In this document: positions 59,444 through 64,000 of the stretch, piece after piece
How positions within the stretch are numbered: the stretch's first letter is position 1
How the letters are laid out: the number at the start of each line of letters is the position of its first letter
Origin: a virus
Strand: one strand, 5' to 3'
Virus record (IMG/VR): IMGVR_UViG_3300042545_000634
Coordinates: 1-64,000 of that record
DNA length: 64,000 nucleotides
Program-made: the position numbers and the translations under genes
Notes under the pieces: model-generated
What the model was told of the DNA's origin: nothing
What the model saw: only the letters and a program-made list of their open reading frames with translations
The model's database searches: none

Positions 59444-59877
59444 TGCAGGGCAATGACCTAGCCCCATACGCACCAATCCAGCAAGCAGTTTTGTTTGAGG
59501 GAGTCTTAGCAAGTTACCCAAAAGGTGCAAAGTCAGTACGCAACTGGTTTGCATCAAAAGTCAAAGACATGCCCACACTGGTTAACACCATGAAGCCAAA
59601 CGAACTACCACTGAAGTCTCTAATTGATTCAGTGAACCGCCGTGGTATTGGTACATTGATTTACACGCTCATGCCAGTTGAGGCAGTTCCCGAAATTGAG
59701 CATTGGTTAATCCGCAAAGGTGTTTCTACTTCGGTAGAGGCTTACCCTGACATTGAAACATTGGCAGAAGACCTACGCTTCAACAGAAGTATTCATGTTA
59801 TTTATGTTGCCACCCAAGAACAGCAAGCAATCATTGGGATACGCGCTACAGTGCTTGGTTCCGAAAGAGCGTGGTAA
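59443..59877 (+). CDS. Hypothetical replication-module protein
   Basis: 144 aa of mixed alpha/beta, with SIHVIYVATQEQQAIIGIRATVLG as a strand-rich end. Not recognised. Its place between loader and helicase and the shared stop/start bases suggest a role with them. Confidence 0.55.
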   Translation: MQGNDLAPYAPIQQAVLFEGVLASYPKGAKSVRNWFASKVKDMPTLVNTMKPNELPLKSLIDSVNRRGIGTLIYTLMPVEAVPEIEHWLIRKGVSTSVEAYPDIETLAEDLRFNRSIHVIYVATQEQQAIIGIRATVLGSERAW

Positions 59878-59879
59878 TC

Positions 59880-61133
59880 ATGTCGTCCCCCGAACATCTC
59901 CTAGTTTCAAAGATCATCCAAACTGCTGACATTGCAACGCCGTTAAAATCCGGAGTTAAGGAAGAACACTTTTCAGATACATGGCAGGGCGTGTGGCATT
60001 GGCTTACGGGCTTTTACCGAGAACACAATGCCGTACCGACAGCGCGTGTATTCAAGTCACAGTACGCCGACATCCAGTTGTATGACGCCGAGGCTGAAAC
60101 ATTCTCACGACTCATTGAGGAAATCTTTCAGGCGCATACTCAGCACCGTTTGATTGAGGTCATCTCAACAACAATGCCATTGTTGAATGTTGGTCGTACC
60201 AAAGATGCCCTAGACACACTGACGGTTGGTATTCAAACAGCCGCGGTTGAAGTGTCCCGCATGCGGGATATTGACATCATCCAAAACTGGGAAACTCGCG
60301 TTATGCGCTACGAAGAAATGCGTAGCACACCAAACTCCCTGCGCGGTATCCCAACAGGGTTCTTTGGTTTAGACAGAATTACTTCAGGTCTCAGACCGCA
60401 ACAGTTCGTTGTATTCGTGGGTGAGCCAAAGCGTGGTAAGTCTTTGTTTGCTCTTATTATTGCTAACTCTTGCCACATCCATGGCAAGATTCCCATGTTC
60501 GTTTCGTTTGAAATGAGCATTGAGGAACAAGAAGCGCGTTACGACGCAATCATCTCCAAGACCCCATTCAACAAGATTCTTCGTGGTGAGTTAGATAACA
60601 AAGAAATGGAACGCATTCGTCGCTCCCTCATGCAACGCAAGAACATGCAACCGTTTATCTTCAGTGAAGACACCTCGTCACTCACGACTATCTCAGCCCT
60701 TACGGGCAAGGTCAAGGAGTACTCACCTGACCTATTGATCGTTGACGGTGTGTATCTCATGGACGATGAGGAAGGTGAAGCCAAAGGAAGCCCGCAGGCA
60801 TTAACCAATATCACCCGTGGTCTAAAGCGTATGTCTCAGAAACTTGACATTCCTGTTGTGGCAACGACGCAGGCTCTTGGTTGGAAACTTGGTAACAAGA
60901 AGACGCGAGCAATTACTACCGACGCAATTGGTTACTCATCGTCGTTCGTGCAAGACGCAGACCTAGTACTCGGCGTTGAGCGTAACCCTGACTTAGACGA
61001 TCAAGCAATCATTCGCGTAGTCGCGGCTCGTTCCGCACCCACAGGTGAAGTACACATCAAGTGGGACTGGGAGAACATGGACTTCTCGGAGGTGACTGCG
61101 GATGGCTATGGTGTCGGAGACGCATTTGACTGA
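59880..61133 (+). CDS. DnaB-like replicative helicase
   Basis: 417 aa from ATG 59880. N-terminal helical domain of about 140 residues, then a RecA-fold: GIPTGFFGLDRITSGLRPQQF, Walker A GEPKRGKS and Walker B LLIVDGVYLM, followed by GLKRMSQKLDIPVVATTQ (motif H3) and an arginine-rich finger region. It unwinds DNA at the fork. Confidence 0.9.
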   Translation: MSSPEHLLVSKIIQTADIATPLKSGVKEEHFSDTWQGVWHWLTGFYREHNAVPTARVFKSQYADIQLYDAEAETFSRLIEEIFQAHTQHRLIEVISTTMPLLNVGRTKDALDTLTVGIQTAAVEVSRMRDIDIIQNWETRVMRYEEMRSTPNSLRGIPTGFFGLDRITSGLRPQQFVVFVGEPKRGKSLFALIIANSCHIHGKIPMFVSFEMSIEEQEARYDAIISKTPFNKILRGELDNKEMERIRRSLMQRKNMQPFIFSEDTSSLTTISALTGKVKEYSPDLLIVDGVYLMDDEEGEAKGSPQALTNITRGLKRMSQKLDIPVVATTQALGWKLGNKKTRAITTDAIGYSSSFVQDADLVLGVERNPDLDDQAIIRVVAARSAPTGEVHIKWDWENMDFSEVTADGYGVGDAFD

Positions 61134-62019
61134 TCTTGGGAATGTCCTCAAGTCACTCGGCGTAGATATTCGCCGTGCCGAGGGCAAGGAAATCTCAGGA
61201 CGCTGTCCCGTGCATAAGCGCGTCACGGGACGCGATGATGGTTCCCCATCATGGAGCATGAGCGCAGAGACTGGTCTATGGATTTGTTTCTCATGCGGTG
61301 CCCGCGGAACATTGAGCATGCTGGTCTCAGAATTAACTGGAGAACCAGACGCGATTATGGCTGTCCATCATTTTCTGATTGACCGCAACTTAGAAAGACT
61401 TACTTCTGAGGTAGAAGTTGTTAAAAAGAAACCCGAAGTTGATTGGATTTCATTTTCAAAGTTTGGTGCCGCACCCGAAATAGAACTCAGGAAACGAGCA
61501 ATTGACCCCGACCAAGCCCGAAGTCATGGTATCCGATGGGATACGGAGCGAGCCGCTTGGATTATCCCCATCGTTAACCAGTTTGGTGACCTACAGGGAT
61601 GGCAGACCAAGGCTAAGGACTGGGTCCGCAACTTCCCAGTTGGTGTCAAGAAATCTGAGAGCCTGTTTGGTATTGAACGCTTCAAGGGCGGTACAGCAAT
61701 CTTGGTGGAATCCCCACTTGATGTTGTGCGCTTTGCCAGTGTCTTTGACAAGCCACAAGCCTTAGCGACTTTTGGGGCGGCTGTTAGTTCTAAGCAGATC
61801 GGTCTCTTAGCATCAGTTGCTGACAAGGTAATCATCGCAATGGATAATGATGATGCTGGAAAACAATCATCAAAGAAGTTCTTTAAATCCTTGCCATACT
61901 TCCGCAAAGGTGTATGGTGGTGGGATTATTCGGGAACTACCGCCAAAGATATTGGTGACATGACCAATAATGAAATAGAACTCGGATTAATAAACTCAAC
62001 GCAAATGCCGAATTGGTAA
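61102..62019 (+). CDS. DnaG-like primase
   Basis: 305 aa. N-terminal zinc finger CPVH...CFSC (about residues 35-75), followed by a TOPRIM domain with AILVESPLDVVRF and IIAMDNDDAGKQ. It is shorter than bacterial DnaG and lacks a helicase-binding C-terminal domain. GGAGG lies 9 nt before ATG 61102, within the end of the helicase gene. Confidence 0.88.
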   Translation: MAMVSETHLTDLGNVLKSLGVDIRRAEGKEISGRCPVHKRVTGRDDGSPSWSMSAETGLWICFSCGARGTLSMLVSELTGEPDAIMAVHHFLIDRNLERLTSEVEVVKKKPEVDWISFSKFGAAPEIELRKRAIDPDQARSHGIRWDTERAAWIIPIVNQFGDLQGWQTKAKDWVRNFPVGVKKSESLFGIERFKGGTAILVESPLDVVRFASVFDKPQALATFGAAVSSKQIGLLASVADKVIIAMDNDDAGKQSSKKFFKSLPYFRKGVWWWDYSGTTAKDIGDMTNNEIELGLINSTQMPNW

Positions 62020-62058
62020 TCTGCGCGCTATATTTACAAATCAACCCAGGAGGACCAA

Positions 62059-62493
62059 ATGCCCAAAATTATTAGACAAGAACCATCACCGTCTGAGGAC
62101 AACTACATCCAAAGGCTTACCGAGGAATACCTCAAGTCAAAGACCTTCAGTGATTTAGCCACTGCCCGTACCGACGAATTGAAAAAAGAGTTGTCGGCGC
62201 TAGTTGACACTGATGGATATGCCGACCACAAGGGAAGCAAGTGGATTGAGACCAAGGGTGGTATTCAATTAAAGCGCGAGCGTCGCGTCTCAGTTTCCTT
62301 GAACCATGAGTCAGCCCGCGAATGGGCTGAGAAGAACGACCTGTGGGATCAGATATCCGTCACCGTTCAGATGTTGGATGAAGATGCCCTCGCTACCGTG
62401 GCTTGGGAACACCCCGAATTGCAATCAGAAATCCAGGAACTGTACTCCGAAAAGGAATCGTGGGCTTTTAAGGTCATTGAACCTAAAAAGTAA
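62059..62493 (+). CDS. Hypothetical acidic protein
   Basis: 144 aa, charged and helical with KGSKWIETKGGIQLKRERRV in the middle. It lies next to the primase and ssDNA-binding genes in actinophage-like order. AGGAGGACCA precedes the ATG. Unknown. Confidence 0.6.
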   Translation: MPKIIRQEPSPSEDNYIQRLTEEYLKSKTFSDLATARTDELKKELSALVDTDGYADHKGSKWIETKGGIQLKRERRVSVSLNHESAREWAEKNDLWDQISVTVQMLDEDALATVAWEHPELQSEIQELYSEKESWAFKVIEPKK

Positions 62494-62526
62494 TACATGA
62501 TAACCTTAAAACAAAGGGAGGCAGTC

Positions 62527-62709
62527 ATGTCTAAGTCAACAACCGATCAAGTACCTCCCGGGAGATGGGAATGTCCGAAATGTGGCTCTCTACTGGAGAC
62601 GATGATCCCAACGAACGGACCACCTCTGTGTTCCCGACACACTGGTGGCGTCGTCCCGTTCATAATGACAACCAAGAAGCCCGCGAAGGAGACTCCGAGT
62701 TCATCCTGA
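62527..62709 (+). CDS. Small zinc-finger protein
   Basis: 60 aa from ATG 62527 (GGGAGGCAGTC precedes it); an ATG at 62497 is less likely. The knuckle WECPKCGSLLET with later CSRHTGG gives a Cys2-CysHis set, probably binding one zinc. It may contact nucleic acid. Confidence 0.65.
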   Translation: MSKSTTDQVPPGRWECPKCGSLLETMIPTNGPPLCSRHTGGVVPFIMTTKKPAKETPSSS

Positions 62710-62711
62710 CA

Positions 62712-62876
62712 ATGGATGCAATCGTTAGTCTCTTACGAGTAATTTCTATATGTCCAACTGAAGATTTAGCAAATGCATTATGTGATTCTGAAACTGGTGT
62801 TTCATTAGATGAACAAGAGCGAATAGTCTCATGGTGCGATAATTTGGCTGACGGTATTGTTAGTTACGAGGAATAA
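62712..62876 (+). CDS. Small acidic protein
   Basis: 54 aa, starting MDAIVSLLRVISICPTEDLANAL and ending ADGIVSYEE. It may begin further upstream in the same frame (62565), but that would overlap the zinc-finger gene for 145 nt. No clear ribosome binding site. Unknown. Confidence 0.45.
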   Translation: MDAIVSLLRVISICPTEDLANALCDSETGVSLDEQERIVSWCDNLADGIVSYEE

Positions 62877-62878
62877 CA

Positions 62879-63307
62879 ATGGGGATTGACCCAATTGAAC
62901 TAATGGGAGGATTACCTGACTGGCCTGGTTCCCGCCCACCTAAAAATAGAGGTAAAAACAAACCAATTGCAGTCAATACTATTAATGGCGCACAATCTAA
63001 GAATTATCGCATTAATGGCGTAGATGTAGAAATGTTCACAATTGGCGAAGCAGGAAAAGCAATCAACCGATCAGCAAGTACACTAAGAATGTGGGAGCAT
63101 CAAGGGTGGATACCAAAGACCAACTACAGGACATCCGCACCTCGGAAATCTCAGTTACCAAACAAAGTACCCAAGGGTCGTCGCCTGTATACTCGCAAGC
63201 AAGTAGAATTCCTGAAAGACTGTATACAGCGCTTCAACTTGGACGACAGAAACTCCAAGCACTGGAATGACTTTAGACATTACGCAATAACTAATTGGCC
63301 CAAGTGA
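62879..63307 (+). CDS. MerR-like helix-turn-helix protein
   Basis: 142 aa. Residues about 57-115 are a winged-helix unit of MerR/excisionase type: FTIGEAGKAINRSASTLRMW, then GWIPKTNYRT and RRLYTRKQVEFLKDCI. The N-terminal 50 residues are basic and disordered. It probably regulates transcription or recruits replication factors; there is no sensor domain. Confidence 0.75.
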   Translation: MGIDPIELMGGLPDWPGSRPPKNRGKNKPIAVNTINGAQSKNYRINGVDVEMFTIGEAGKAINRSASTLRMWEHQGWIPKTNYRTSAPRKSQLPNKVPKGRRLYTRKQVEFLKDCIQRFNLDDRNSKHWNDFRHYAITNWPK

Positions 63308-63403
63308 CTTGGGAAATTATTAAGAAAAACGCGCCGAACAGCAAATCGCAAGATATGCTCGGTCACCAAGAACTTATCGGTCGCCAATAGGCGCCTGACA
63401 AGT

Positions 63404-63441
63404 AACCAACAAACACAAACACACACACGAGAAAGAAAAAT
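63404..63441 (+). promoter_or_regulatory. Unstructured CA-rich leader of the SSB gene
   Basis: AACCAACAAACACAAACACACACACGAG runs almost without G or T before AAGAAAAATC and the start codon. A single-stranded leader like this could bind the encoded ssDNA-binding protein itself, as in T4 gene 32 autoregulation; this is inference. Confidence 0.4.
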
Positions 63442-63442
63442 C

Positions 63443-64000
63443 ATGCCCAGATACGATGATGACGACGACGCTTTTGAAAAAGACGAAGTCGCATATGAAG
63501 CCCCACGAAAGTCACGAGCCATTGAGGATGACGATGACGACGATGCCCCCGTGCGTAAGCCCGCAAAAGCGGAACCCGCACCCCGCAAAGTAATTCGCGG
63601 TGGTTGGGAAGGCGTCTCCCAGTTGAAGTCAAGCGTTACCGACTCGTCATACGCACAGCGCCTCAAGATTGCTGAAGAGCCAATCATTATCAAGTTCCTT
63701 GAAGCCGCACCATACGCCGCCTATCGCCAACACTGGATGGAGCGCACTGGTCAGAAGTCATTCACTTGCATCGCCAATATTGATGATCGTGGATGCCCAC
63801 TGTGCGAATCAGGTAACAAGCCCAGCAACAAGTTCGCATTCAATGTGGTCCTGTTGACTCAAGATGAAGAACCCGTACTTCGCTCATACGAAGTTGGCTC
63901 ACGCGTCATTGACCAGTTGAAGAACTTCAATGATGATCCTCGCCAAGGACCTCTGCCCAAGCACTACTGGGCGGTTTCACGCTCAGGCAAGGGTGCGACC
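63443..64000 (+). CDS. Single-stranded DNA-binding protein, partial
   Basis: At least 186 aa, cut by the window end, so it has no stop codon here. An acidic Asp-rich start (residues 4-35) is followed by SSYAQRLKIAEEPIIIKFLE, APYAAYRQHWMERTGQKSF and CPLCESGNKPSNKFAFNVVLL, typical of the actinophage SSB family with a single zinc-knuckle-like C-x-x-C. GAGAAAG precedes ATG 63443. It coats ssDNA at the replication fork. Confidence 0.8.
   Translation, partial: MPRYDDDDDAFEKDEVAYEAPRKSRAIEDDDDDDAPVRKPAKAEPAPRKVIRGGWEGVSQLKSSVTDSSYAQRLKIAEEPIIIKFLEAAPYAAYRQHWMERTGQKSFTCIANIDDRGCPLCESGNKPSNKFAFNVVLLTQDEEPVLRSYEVGSRVIDQLKNFNDDPRQGPLPKHYWAVSRSGKGAT

Noticed and set aside
62565-62876. Upstream start for the small acidic gene at 62712
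   Set aside because: It would overlap the zinc-finger gene in another frame for 145 nt; that gene has a clear binding site and CPKCG motif.
1-64000. tRNA genes, integrase, lysogeny repressor, transposase
   Set aside because: Searched by eye for T-loop sequence, tyrosine or serine recombinase motifs and transposase DDE signatures and saw none; a tRNA scan could still reveal one.

Overview
The window is most of the genome of a contractile-tailed (myovirus-type) tailed phage. Terminase, portal, scaffold, major capsid, sheath, T4 gp19-like tube, tape measure, baseplate hub and wedge proteins, fibres, endolysin and a DNA replication module are all recognisable. No rRNA, tRNA, integrase or lysogeny repressor was seen. 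The host is probably a low-to-moderate-GC actinobacterium, perhaps a freshwater lineage. This is inference from three things: ATG start codons sitting 6-8 nt after -10 boxes with no ribosome binding site (leaderless mRNAs, common in Actinobacteria), a secreted Thr-rich protein of a style seen in Acidimicrobiia and relatives, and actinophage-like replication proteins.

Layout. (1) 1-4.75 kb: a leftward block of clearly higher GC with an SNF2-type helicase and small unknown genes. Nearly every gap in it carries one copy of a 17-29 nt palindrome with core TGTCCCAC(C/G)GTGGGACA. (2) 4.75-5.9 kb: about 1.1 kb with no convincing gene. It holds a periodic G-tract array, a perfect DnaA-box 9-mer, four inverted repeats and two GGGGTACCCC palindromes, and is a candidate origin/control region between divergent blocks. 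(3) 5.9-14.6 kb: rightward accessory genes. These include two ParB-like proteins, a zinc ribbon, four tandem paralogues plus a fifth divergent copy, a methyltransferase and an ADP-ribosyltransferase-like protein, several of them behind leaderless promoters. (4) 14.6-26.2 kb: small membrane proteins, a secreted Thr-rich protein, a mosaic tail-fibre cassette, a spike/OB-fold protein and the endolysin (M15 peptidase plus peptidoglycan-binding domain).

(5) 26.2-38.3 kb: head module (large terminase, a metallophosphoesterase, portal, scaffold, major capsid, a collar-domain fibre). (6) 38.3-55.5 kb: neck, sheath, tube, a tail-assembly chaperone with a likely frameshifted extension, a tape measure carrying both an M15 peptidase and a lytic transglycosylase, and the baseplate set (LysM-like, gpD-like, gp25-like, gpJ-like, gpI-like). 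(7) 55.58-57.4 kb: a leftward island of five genes including a Dps-type ferritin with all four ferroxidase ligands correctly spaced, closed by a bidirectional terminator. (8) 57.6 kb to the end: rightward replication module (winged-helix initiator with four internal iterons as in lambda O, DnaC-like loader, DnaB-like helicase, DnaG-like primase, MerR-like protein and a single-stranded DNA-binding protein cut by the window edge).

The strongest leads are the palindrome family in the leftward block, the iteron array plus perfect hairpin and internal start inside the initiator gene, the tandem paralogue family with QLxLF-like tails, the leaderless promoters, and the frameshift between the tail chaperone and its extension. 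All functional names rest on reading motifs and gene order by eye; no database search was possible.
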